Below, in pieces: positions 7,367 to 14,869 of a stretch of DNA of 17,179 nucleotides. The stretch comes from Phycisphaerales bacterium UBA1161 (GTDB lineage: Bacteria > Planctomycetota > Phycisphaerae > Tepidisphaerales > Tepidisphaeraceae): positions 1-17,179 of the forward strand of contig DBZL01000003.1 in the NCBI GenBank assembly GCA_002311745.1. Direction: 5' to 3'. The position numbers and the translations under genes are program-made. Each line of letters starts with the position of its first letter. The stretch's first letter is position 1. Below the pieces are notes generated by a model. That model ran no database searches. It was not told where the DNA came from and saw nothing but the letters and a program-made list of their open reading frames with translations.

Positions 7367-9135
7367 TGACGCCATTGTCCATCCGAGCGCTGCTCGATTC
7401 GGCCGTGGCTCAGCGTCAGGCGGGAAACCTGAAGGATGCTGAAGCGATGCTGCGCCAAGCCCTGACGCTGCAACCGCACGACGCCCAGGCGCTGTACCTC
7501 CTGGCGGGGTTGTTGGGCAGCACCGGGCGATCGGCGGATGCCGCCGCCGGATGCCGCCAAGCCCTGAAGATCCAGCCGGATTTTGCCGAGGCATCGATGG
7601 AACTGGCGGAGGTCTTGGGGGCGATGGATCAATGGGATGAAGCCGCAGCCGTTTTGCATCAGGCGGCGCAGCGGCATCCGGACCATCCGCAAATTCTGAA
7701 TCGGCTGGGAACGGCGCTGCTGGCGATGAGAGATATGGAGCAAGCCGTGACGGTTTTACGCGCCTCGGCCCATCTGCAAGCCAATCCCTGGACCTGGACC
7801 TGCCTGGGCGCGGCCTTGAGAAGCCTGGGGCGGCACGCGGAATCGATCGCCAGCTACGACCGCGCTTTGGCGATCGATCCAAATTATGCCCCCGCCTTCA
7901 GCAGCCGGCTTTACGCCCTGCATTTTGACCCCCATGCCGATCCAGCCGCGATCTTCCGGGAGCACCGCCAATGGAACCAGCGGTACGCCAAGCCGCTGGC
8001 CGGCGAAATTCGGCCGCACGACAACGATCCCAGCCCCGACCGGAGGCTGAAAATTGGTTACGTTTCGCCCGATTTCCACGCCCACTCCGTCTCCACTTTT
8101 TTCGAAAGCCTTCTGGCGTCGCACGACCCGGCGCACGTGGAAACGTTCTGTTACGCCGAGGTGCATCGGCCCGATGCGATCACGGCGCGCCTGCGGCAGT
8201 TGGCCGGTCAGTGGCGCGATATTCTGGGCACAAGCGACGCCGACGTGGCCCAGTTGATCCGCCGCGATCAAATCGACATCCTTGTCGACTTGACCGGGCA
8301 CACGCCCAACAACCGTCTGCTGGTCTTCGCCCGCAAACCAGCGCCCATTGGGGTCAGCTATCTCGGATATCCCGATACGAGCGGCCTGGATGCCATCGAC
8401 TATCGGCTGACGGATGCGCACGTCGATCCGCCGGGAGAGTCCGACCGATTCTTCACCGAGCGGCTGATTCGTCTGCCGCACACGTTCGCGTGTTACCGCC
8501 CGCCCAGCGCCCCGCCGGTTGCCCCGTCGCCGGCGGTCCGCAACGGCTGGATCACCTTCGGCAGCTTCAGCGCTTTGGAAAAACTGAACGCACCCCTGCT
8601 GGAATGCTGGGCGCAGATCCTGCGACAAATACCCGAGTCCCGGTTGCTGATCGTCAGCCGGGGACTGCAATCCCCCCAAACCCGCCAGAACGTTGCCGAC
8701 GCTTTGGCTCGCCAGGGGATCGGCGGCGATCGGCTCAAACTCCTGGGCGATCAGCCCATGAGCAGGTATCTTGCCCTGCACGGCGAGGTGGACCTGGTGC
8801 TGGATACGTTTCCGCTCAACGGGCATACGGTCACGTGTCATGCCCTGTGGATGGGCGCTGCGGTGGTCTGCTTGCGCGGAAAGACCTCCTGGCAGCGCCT
8901 GGGCGCCGCCGTGCTAAGCCATCTGGACTTGCCGCAGTTTATCGCCGATACGCCGCAGCAGTACGTGCAACTGGCCATCCAGCACGCCGGCAAGCCGGGC
9001 GAACTGGCCCGCTGGCGCGCCGCGCTGCGCCCGCGAATGAAAGAATCTCCGCTGATGGACGGCCCAAGTCTGGCGCGCCACATCGAGTCGGCGTACCGCG
9101 ACATGTGGCGCACCTGGTGCCAGAAACGAAACTGA
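7366..9135 (+). CDS. TPR + GT41 glycosyltransferase (OGT/SPINDLY-like), paralog 2 of 4, divergent active site
   Basis: A 589-residue protein with five TPRs (about 8-175), a linker ending in QWNQRYAKPL (202-211), and a GT41 region from RRLKIGYVSPDF (226-237). Conserved positions are His240 (DFHAH), GHTPNNRL (311-318), Lys406 (SALEK) and His487. It is the most divergent paralog. The donor-site loop reads FPLNGHTVTCHALWMGAAVV instead of FPYNGHTTSLD-LWMGVPV, the SFWCYDP motif is replaced by HTFACYRP (372-379), and the FGCLNxFCK motif is FGSFSALEK. It could have a different donor or acceptor, or be a weak or inactive partner; sequence alone cannot decide. The start ATG at 7366 shares one base with the previous stop (TGATG), so translation is coupled. 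No Asn occurs at TPR position 6. Confidence 0.92.
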   Translation: MTPLSIRALLDSAVAQRQAGNLKDAEAMLRQALTLQPHDAQALYLLAGLLGSTGRSADAAAGCRQALKIQPDFAEASMELAEVLGAMDQWDEAAAVLHQAAQRHPDHPQILNRLGTALLAMRDMEQAVTVLRASAHLQANPWTWTCLGAALRSLGRHAESIASYDRALAIDPNYAPAFSSRLYALHFDPHADPAAIFREHRQWNQRYAKPLAGEIRPHDNDPSPDRRLKIGYVSPDFHAHSVSTFFESLLASHDPAHVETFCYAEVHRPDAITARLRQLAGQWRDILGTSDADVAQLIRRDQIDILVDLTGHTPNNRLLVFARKPAPIGVSYLGYPDTSGLDAIDYRLTDAHVDPPGESDRFFTERLIRLPHTFACYRPPSAPPVAPSPAVRNGWITFGSFSALEKLNAPLLECWAQILRQIPESRLLIVSRGLQSPQTRQNVADALARQGIGGDRLKLLGDQPMSRYLALHGEVDLVLDTFPLNGHTVTCHALWMGAAVVCLRGKTSWQRLGAAVLSHLDLPQFIADTPQQYVQLAIQHAGKPGELARWRAALRPRMKESPLMDGPSLARHIESAYRDMWRTWCQKRN

Positions 9136-9149
9136 GGAATCCGGTCATG
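9136..9149 (+). promoter_or_regulatory. Ribosome binding site deciding the start of GT41 paralog 3
   Basis: GAGGA (9134-9138), overlapping the stop codon of the previous gene, is followed 8 nt later by ATG 9147. It is the clearest Shine-Dalgarno inside the operon and fixes the start of the third glycosyltransferase, even though the frame stays open far upstream. Confidence 0.7.
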
Positions 9150-11120
9150 GCGGAGTTGGACACCCAGCAGTTGCTTGAATCGGCCATCGATCATCACCAA
9201 GCCGGCCGACTGGGCGAAGCGCAATCGCGTTGCAAACAAATCCTGCTCCGCGATCCCAAGGATGCCGATGCGCTGCAGCTCCTGGGCGTGGTGACGTTGC
9301 AGCTGGGCGACAAGCCGGCCGCTCTGGAGATGCTGCAGCGGGCGGCGGCGATGAATCCGGATGCGCCCGATTGTCACTGCAGTCTGGGCATGGCGCTGAG
9401 CGCGCTGGATCGCAACGAGGAAGCGGAGGCCCAGTTCCGCAAGGCGCTGTCGCTCAAGAGCGACTACGTGGAAGCCGGCATAGGTTTGGGCGGGGCGCTG
9501 CGGGCGCTGGGCCGACGGCAGGAAGCGGAGGAAATTTATCGCCAAATCGCCCGCAGGCAGCCGGCCTTGGCCAGCCAATTTCTCTCTTTGGGCAACCGCC
9601 TGCGCAGCCAAGGCCGATGGGACGAAGCCATCGCGGCATTTCATCGCGCCCTTGCCCTGCACCCGCAGGATTTCAAGGCTCACAACAACCTGGCCGACGC
9701 CCTCCTGGCCAGCGGGCGATTGGACGAAGCCGTCGCCGCCGTCCGCCAGGCCATGGCTCTTCGTCCGGACTCCGGCGAAATCCACGCCAACCTCGGCAAC
9801 ATGCTCAAGGACGTGGGGCTGCTGGATGAGTCGGTCCAGCATCTGCGGCAAGCGGTCGCCCTGCTGACCACCAACGCCGTGGTTCACAGTAATCTGGTGA
9901 TGACCCTGCACTATCGCCACGGCGAGGATGCCGCCGCGATCCTTGCCGAGCAGCAGCGATGGAACGACTTGCATGCCAAGCCCCTTTCCCCACTGATCCA
10001 GGAGCATCGCAACGATCGTTCACCAGATAGGCGGCTCAAGATCGGCTACGTCTCGCCCGATTTCCGCAACCACGTCGTCGGCAGAAACCTCCTGCCGCTC
10101 CTGCGCGAGCACGATCACGGGCCCTTTGAGATCTTCTGCTATTCCAACGTGGCCCGCGGCGACGCGTTCACCGAGCAGTTCCGCGGCCATGCCGACCACT
10201 GGCGCGACATCACCCAGGTTGGCGACGAGCACGCGGCGCGGATGATCCGCCAGGACGGCATTGACATCCTGATCGACCTGGCCGGGCACACCGCCGGCAA
10301 TCGCCTTCTGGTCTTCGCCCGCAAGCCCGCGCCGATCCAGGCGACCTTTGGCGGCTATCCCGGCGGCACGGGCCTGGCGACGATGGACTGGCGCATCAGC
10401 GACCCGTACCTGGACCCGCCGGGACTCAGCGAAACCCATTACGTCGAGAAGATCATCCGTCTGCCCAACAGTTTCTGGTGTTACGATCCGGCGGCGATGC
10501 AGGTGCAAGCGATGGGCGTCGGACCACTGCCAGCCCTGGCCAACGGCTGTATCACCTTCGGCTGCTTGAACAGCTTCTGCAAAATCAGCCCGTATTCGCT
10601 GCGGCTTTGGTCGCGCGTCCTGGCAGCGATGCCCGATTCCCGCTTGCTCATGCTGTCGCCCACGGATTCGACCCGGCAGCAGAGTACGGAAAGTCTCGAA
10701 AAGTTCGGCATCGCTCGCCATCGCGTGCAGTTCGTAGGCCACCAGCCGCGAGAACAATACCTGCGCACGTTTGATCGCATCGATATTTCGCTGGACACGC
10801 ATCCGTACAACGGTCACACGACGAGCCTGGATTCGCTGTGGATGGGCGTGCCGGTGATCACGCTGGTGGGCGAGCGGTCGGTGGGCCGGGCCGGATACAG
10901 CCAGCTTTGCAATCTGAATCTGGCCGATCTGGCCGCCAAGGATGAAGACGAGTTCGTGAAAATTGCGGCCCAGCTTGCCGGCGACCTGCCGCGTTTGGCG
11001 CAATTGCGGTCGAGCTTGCAGGATCGGATGCGCCGCTCCCCGCTGACGGACGCCGGCGGTTTTGCCCGCGGCATCGAATCGGCCTACCGGCAGATGTGGC
11101 GGCAATGGTGCCAAACATGA
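9147..11120 (+). CDS. TPR + GT41 glycosyltransferase (OGT/SPINDLY-like), paralog 3 of 4
   Basis: A 657-residue protein with about seven TPRs (8-244), a linker with RWNDLHAKPL (271-280), and a GT41 region from RRLKIGYVSPDF (295-306). The motif set is canonical: His309 (DFRNH), GHTAGNRLLVFARKPAPIQ (380-398), SFWCYDP (442-448), FGCLNSFCK with Lys479, and HPYNGHTTSLD with His557. RAGYSQLCNL (581-590) matches the nucleotide-binding loop seen in paralog 1. TPRs 6 and 7 and the first linker helix carry Asn at the position of the OGT Asn ladder (HNNLA, HANLG, HSNLV); earlier repeats do not. Long stretches of its catalytic DNA match paralog 1 closely, so the two probably share recent ancestry or gene conversion. 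It starts 11 bp after paralog 2 with a good ribosome site. Acceptor unknown. Confidence 0.94.
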   Translation: MAELDTQQLLESAIDHHQAGRLGEAQSRCKQILLRDPKDADALQLLGVVTLQLGDKPAALEMLQRAAAMNPDAPDCHCSLGMALSALDRNEEAEAQFRKALSLKSDYVEAGIGLGGALRALGRRQEAEEIYRQIARRQPALASQFLSLGNRLRSQGRWDEAIAAFHRALALHPQDFKAHNNLADALLASGRLDEAVAAVRQAMALRPDSGEIHANLGNMLKDVGLLDESVQHLRQAVALLTTNAVVHSNLVMTLHYRHGEDAAAILAEQQRWNDLHAKPLSPLIQEHRNDRSPDRRLKIGYVSPDFRNHVVGRNLLPLLREHDHGPFEIFCYSNVARGDAFTEQFRGHADHWRDITQVGDEHAARMIRQDGIDILIDLAGHTAGNRLLVFARKPAPIQATFGGYPGGTGLATMDWRISDPYLDPPGLSETHYVEKIIRLPNSFWCYDPAAMQVQAMGVGPLPALANGCITFGCLNSFCKISPYSLRLWSRVLAAMPDSRLLMLSPTDSTRQQSTESLEKFGIARHRVQFVGHQPREQYLRTFDRIDISLDTHPYNGHTTSLDSLWMGVPVITLVGERSVGRAGYSQLCNLNLADLAAKDEDEFVKIAAQLAGDLPRLAQLRSSLQDRMRRSPLTDAGGFARGIESAYRQMWRQWCQT

Positions 11121-13264
11121 GCGACGAAATCCTGGAGCTTGCCAGACAGCATCATCAGGCCGGGCGCGCGGCCGAGGCCGAGCGGTTGTATCGCCAGATT
11201 CTGGCCCAGCAGCCGCAGCACGCCGAAGCGCTGAACCTGCTGGGCGCGTTGATAGCGCAAACGGGCCGCGCCGAGGAGGCAGCGGACTTGCTGCGCCGGG
11301 CGGTGGCGATCGATCCCGAGCGGGCAGATTTCCATTTCAATTTGGGCGTGATCCTCATGATGCTTGGGCAATGGGAGCCATCCATCGACTGTTACCGCCA
11401 GGCGCTGCTTTTGAAACCTGATTATCCCCAGGCGTACAACAACCTGGGTTCTGCGATGATCAACCTGGACCGGTTGGACGAAGCGGTGGATGCGTTTCGT
11501 CAAGCGACGATTCTTCGCCCGCGGTACGTGCAGGCGCATACGAACCTGGGCAATGCCCTGGAAAGGCAAGGAAAGCTCGAGGAGGCGGTCGCCGCACATC
11601 GCCAAGCCGTGACGCTGAAGGCGGATTTCGCCGAGGGGTGGTACGAGTTGGGCAATGCGTTGCGCGGCGCCGCGCGGTGGGACGAGGCGATCGATGCGTA
11701 TCGCCGGGCGCTGGCGCTGCGGCCCCAATACTCCGAAGCGTGCAATAACCTCGGGGCGGCGTTGACCGGCAAGGGCTCGCTGGACGAGGCGGTCGAGGCC
11801 TATCGGCAGGCCATCGCGATGCGGCCAAACAACGCCCAGGCGTGCTACAACCTGGGCACGGTCCTGCAAGTCAAGGGGGATTTGCCGCAAGCCATCGTCG
11901 CCTTGCGCCAGGCCCTGGAGCTGCGGCCGGACTACGCCGCGGCGTACAACAACCTGGGCAACGTCCTGCGCGAAATGGGCCAGCTTGACGCGGCCCTGGC
12001 CTGCTACGATCGGGCGATCACCCTGCGGCCCAATCACGCCCTGGGCCACAGCAACCGCATTCATGCGCTGCACTATCATCCCGATTACGATCAGGCGGCC
12101 CTGGCCGCCGAGGTGGCCAAGTGGAATCAACAGCACTCGCAGCCGCTGAAATCGCTCATCCGGCCGCACCCAAACACGCGAGATGCGCATCGCCGCCTCC
12201 GCATCGGCTACGTCTCGGCCAATTTCCGCGACCACGCATCGGCGTTTTACCTCGCGGCGCTGCTGGGCCATCAAGATCACGATCAATTTGAGATCACCTG
12301 TTACGCCAACGTCGCCAAGCCCGATGCGCTGACCGAGCGCTTTCAAGCCTACGCGGATCGCTGGCGAAGCATCGCGGAAATCTCGGACCAGCAGGCGGCA
12401 GAAGAGATTCGCGCCGATGGCATCGATATTTTGGTGGACCTGGATCTGCACACCCTGGCAAACCGCCTGCTGATCTTTGCTCGTCAGCCGGCTCCGGTGC
12501 AGGCGAGCTGGCTGGGCTATCCCGGCTCCACCGGAATGGACACGATCCAATACCGCTTGAGCGATCGGTTTCTCGACCCGCCTGGCAGCCAGCAGCGGCC
12601 GGGCGAGCAGGTGATTTATCTGCCGGACTGCTTCTGGTGCTACGATCCGCTGACATCGGATGTGCAGACCAACGATTTACCGGCCCTGCAAGCCGGGCAG
12701 GTCACCTTCGGCTGCCTGAGCAGCTTCGTAAAGGTCAACGACCGCGTGCTGGGCTTGTGGGCCAGGATCATGCACAGCGTCAGCGGCTCGCGGCTGGTTC
12801 TGCTGTGCCCGCCGGGCCCGCACCGCCAAGCGGTGGTGGACAAGCTGGACGTTGAACCGGATCGCGTGGAATTCGTGCAGCGTCAGCCGCGGCAGCAGTA
12901 TCTGCAGACGTATCATCGCATCGACCTCTGCCTGGACACGTTTCCGTACAACGGTCACACAACGAGCCTTGACGGACTGTGGATGGGGGTGCCGCTGGTG
13001 AGCCTGGTGGGCGGCACGGCGGTGGGCCGCGGGGGCTTGAGCATCCTGAGCAATCTGGGCCACAGCGAGTTGGTCGCCGCCGATGCCCAGCAGTACGTGA
13101 AGATCGCCGTCGAGTTGGCCGGCGATCTTGGGCGTCTGTCCGAGCTGCGGCGCACGTTGCGTCCGCGGATGGAGCAGTCGCCGCTGATGGATGCCAAGCG
13201 TTTCGCGGCCAACATGGAATCGGCCTACCGCCAGATGTGGCGGAACTGGTGCCGAGCGCTCTAG
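11117..13264 (+). CDS. TPR + GT41 glycosyltransferase (OGT/SPINDLY-like), paralog 4 of 4, longest TPR array
   Basis: A 715-residue protein with nine TPRs (about 4-308), a linker with KWNQQHSQPL (335-344), and a GT41 region from RRLRIGYVSANF (359-370). Conserved positions are His373 (NFRDH), LHTLANRL (444-451), FWCYDP (506-511), FGCLSSFVK with Lys539, and FPYNGHTTSLD with His613. Six TPRs carry Asn before the LG pair (FNLG, NNLG, TNLG, NNLG, YNLG, NNLG), the arrangement that in human OGT lines the superhelix and binds the acceptor backbone. This makes it the most OGT-like member. I chose ATG 11117, which overlaps the previous stop as ATGA, the usual sign of translational coupling. ATGs at 11096 and 11105 are in frame but would deepen the overlap. 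It ends the operon, and its TAG lies in a CTAG shared with the convergent gene. Confidence 0.94.
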   Translation: MSDEILELARQHHQAGRAAEAERLYRQILAQQPQHAEALNLLGALIAQTGRAEEAADLLRRAVAIDPERADFHFNLGVILMMLGQWEPSIDCYRQALLLKPDYPQAYNNLGSAMINLDRLDEAVDAFRQATILRPRYVQAHTNLGNALERQGKLEEAVAAHRQAVTLKADFAEGWYELGNALRGAARWDEAIDAYRRALALRPQYSEACNNLGAALTGKGSLDEAVEAYRQAIAMRPNNAQACYNLGTVLQVKGDLPQAIVALRQALELRPDYAAAYNNLGNVLREMGQLDAALACYDRAITLRPNHALGHSNRIHALHYHPDYDQAALAAEVAKWNQQHSQPLKSLIRPHPNTRDAHRRLRIGYVSANFRDHASAFYLAALLGHQDHDQFEITCYANVAKPDALTERFQAYADRWRSIAEISDQQAAEEIRADGIDILVDLDLHTLANRLLIFARQPAPVQASWLGYPGSTGMDTIQYRLSDRFLDPPGSQQRPGEQVIYLPDCFWCYDPLTSDVQTNDLPALQAGQVTFGCLSSFVKVNDRVLGLWARIMHSVSGSRLVLLCPPGPHRQAVVDKLDVEPDRVEFVQRQPRQQYLQTYHRIDLCLDTFPYNGHTTSLDGLWMGVPLVSLVGGTAVGRGGLSILSNLGHSELVAADAQQYVKIAVELAGDLGRLSELRRTLRPRMEQSPLMDAKRFAANMESAYRQMWRNWCRAL

Positions 13265-14610
13265 CGTCGCCCCCACGGCCAATAAGCGCGGGCCAGGCGG
13301 AACAGCTTGATCGCGCGCGACCGCAGCCACAGCAGCCGCACGCGCAGTTCCAGGCGTTGCACGGCCACGTCGGTGGCATCCTGCATCTGCGCTCGCCGCA
13401 CCCAGGTGAGCGCGCTGCGGTATTGGCCCAGACGCTCATGCGCCAGGGCCAGGTTGTACATGGCCAGGGCGTTGGTCGGGTCCTTGCGGAGGACGGTCAT
13501 GCAACTGGCGATGCCCTCCTGGTAATGGCCGCGCATGAACTGGGCCACGGCCAGGTTCAGCCAGCCGGGGATGTTTTCGCCGTCCAGACCCACGAGCCAT
13601 TTGAGGCACACCAGCGCCGAGCGGCCTTCTCCACTATCCATCAGGAGATTGGCCAGTTCGAGCAAAAGCCGCGGCTGCTGCGGACGAAGCTGCAATTCCG
13701 CGCGGAGCTGGGTGCGGGCGGCGGCCAGGTCCTTCTTGCGGAAATGGATTCGAGCCAGACCCAAATGGGCGCCGGGAAAGGTCGGATCCAGGCGCAGCAC
13801 CGCGGAAAACGCCTCGGCCGCCTGGTCGTCGCGGCCCGTGCGCGACAGCAGGTTGGCGTGGTGAAAATGCCCCGCCGGCTCGGCGGGGGCCAGCTCAATG
13901 GCCCGGCGGAACTTTTCCCCGGCTTCCTCAAGGCGGCCCATCTCGATGAGCAACTCGCCCAAATCCAGCAGCGTGCGTATGCCGCCGGGATTCTGTCGCA
14001 GATCGGTCAGGAAATGCAGGCGGGCGGATTCCAATTCCCCCTTTTTCCACAGGGCCCGACCGATGCGCAGGTGCACATCCCCGGGCGCCCCCTGCAAGTC
14101 CAGGGCGCGGGTCCAGCAGTAAATCGCCTTGTCGTACAACCCCCGCGCGTCCAGGCTGCATCCCATGTTGTAATAACAGTGGGGGCAATGCTCCTTGTAG
14201 AGCCGGGCGGCGTAGAACATCTCCTCGGCCAACTCGTGCTTGCCCATCTGGGCATAGATCAGGATGCGGTTGCAATAGGCCGGCTCGAACGCCGGGTCCA
14301 GCGATTCGATCTTGGCAAAGCTCTGGATGGCGCGCTCGAATCGGCCGGTGCGGTACAGATCAACGCCCAGATGGTTCAGCGTATGCAGATCGTGCGGTTC
14401 CAGCGTCGCGGCCTGCTGGTAGGCGTCGACCGCCTCCTCGAACCGGCCCATTTCGTCCAGGATCAGGCCCATGTTGAAGAACCAGGACGAGTTGTACGGA
14501 TTGACGCTGGTGGCCAGGCGCAGCTCGCGCAGGGCTTGGTCCCACTTGCGCTGCTCAAAGAACCGCTGCGCCCTGTCGACTCGACGCTCCGCGTCGTTCC
14601 AGTCGTTCAT
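13261..14610 (-). CDS. TPR-only scaffold protein (about 12 repeats)
   Basis: A 449-residue protein with no signal peptide and no catalytic domain that I can recognise. From about residue 12 to 420 it is a run of some 12 consecutive TPRs, with phrases such as FFNMGLILDEMGRFEEAVDAY, LNHLGVDLYRTGRFERAI and MYNLALAHERLGQYRSAL, each about 34 residues apart. A basic, aromatic C-terminal tail follows (LLWLRSRAIKLF, then RAYWPWGRR). TPR arrays bind partner proteins, so a scaffold or co-chaperone-like role is likely but the partner is not known. I start at the ATG at 14610; the upstream in-frame TTG at 14682 adds 24 residues without TPR character. It is convergent with the last glycosyltransferase, sharing a CTAG at the stops, and divergent from the HEAT-repeat gene. 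Confidence 0.85.
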   Translation of the reverse strand: MNDWNDAERRVDRAQRFFEQRKWDQALRELRLATSVNPYNSSWFFNMGLILDEMGRFEEAVDAYQQAATLEPHDLHTLNHLGVDLYRTGRFERAIQSFAKIESLDPAFEPAYCNRILIYAQMGKHELAEEMFYAARLYKEHCPHCYYNMGCSLDARGLYDKAIYCWTRALDLQGAPGDVHLRIGRALWKKGELESARLHFLTDLRQNPGGIRTLLDLGELLIEMGRLEEAGEKFRRAIELAPAEPAGHFHHANLLSRTGRDDQAAEAFSAVLRLDPTFPGAHLGLARIHFRKKDLAAARTQLRAELQLRPQQPRLLLELANLLMDSGEGRSALVCLKWLVGLDGENIPGWLNLAVAQFMRGHYQEGIASCMTVLRKDPTNALAMYNLALAHERLGQYRSALTWVRRAQMQDATDVAVQRLELRVRLLWLRSRAIKLFRLARAYWPWGRR

Positions 14611-14869
14611 GGTCGGTCGCTCAAAGGAGGAAGGTGAACCTTGACGACAGCGGGCGTACTTTAGCAATGGGTTGGATGCCAAAGCAAGATGGCATTCGCC
14701 GATTTTGTCGGGATTTTTCGGACGGTGCCGCCTCTGGACCGCAGAAGCTTTTGACTCACATCGAACAAGGGATCGCCCCTGCCGGGCCGCTGTGACCGCC
14801 GGCCAGGGGCTGCGTCACTTTGCGAGGCGGGGTAAATACGGTAATTTCGGGATTTCGACGATAAAGACA
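14611..14869. other. Divergent intergenic region between TPR-only and HEAT-repeat genes
   Basis: These 259 bp must hold the start signals for both flanking genes. On the minus strand TTGCTT (14687-14682) and TAAAGT (14663-14658), 18 bp apart, make a weak candidate promoter for the TPR-only gene. For the HEAT gene I find no convincing -35/-10 pair. The plus strand has an AGGAGG (14625-14630) with no well-placed long ORF, and a hairpin at 14775-14810, listed separately. Confidence 0.4.
14775..14810. repeat. Inverted repeat (hairpin) upstream of the HEAT-repeat gene
   Basis: GCCCCTG (14775-14781) pairs with CAGGGGC (14804-14810). The stem continues with CCGG (14782-14785) against CCGG (14799-14802) across a one-base bulge, giving 11 pairs around a 13-nt loop. 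No T-run follows, so it is not a typical intrinsic terminator. It sits about 60 bp before the HEAT-gene ATG and could be an operator or a leader structure. Confidence 0.5.

Noticed and set aside
9147..12060. Approx. 102-bp periodic DNA repeats as a possible satellite or mobile repeat
   Set aside because: The period matches 34-residue TPR units in frame, so coding explains it.
11084..12550. 488-codon minus-strand open frame, repetitive in appearance
   Set aside because: The repetition is the mirror of the TPR units of GT41 paralog 4; the sense strand explains it fully.
12979..14637. 552-codon plus-strand open frame across the convergent junction
   Set aside because: It runs through the end of paralog 4 in another frame and antisense to the TPR-only gene; no domain is seen.
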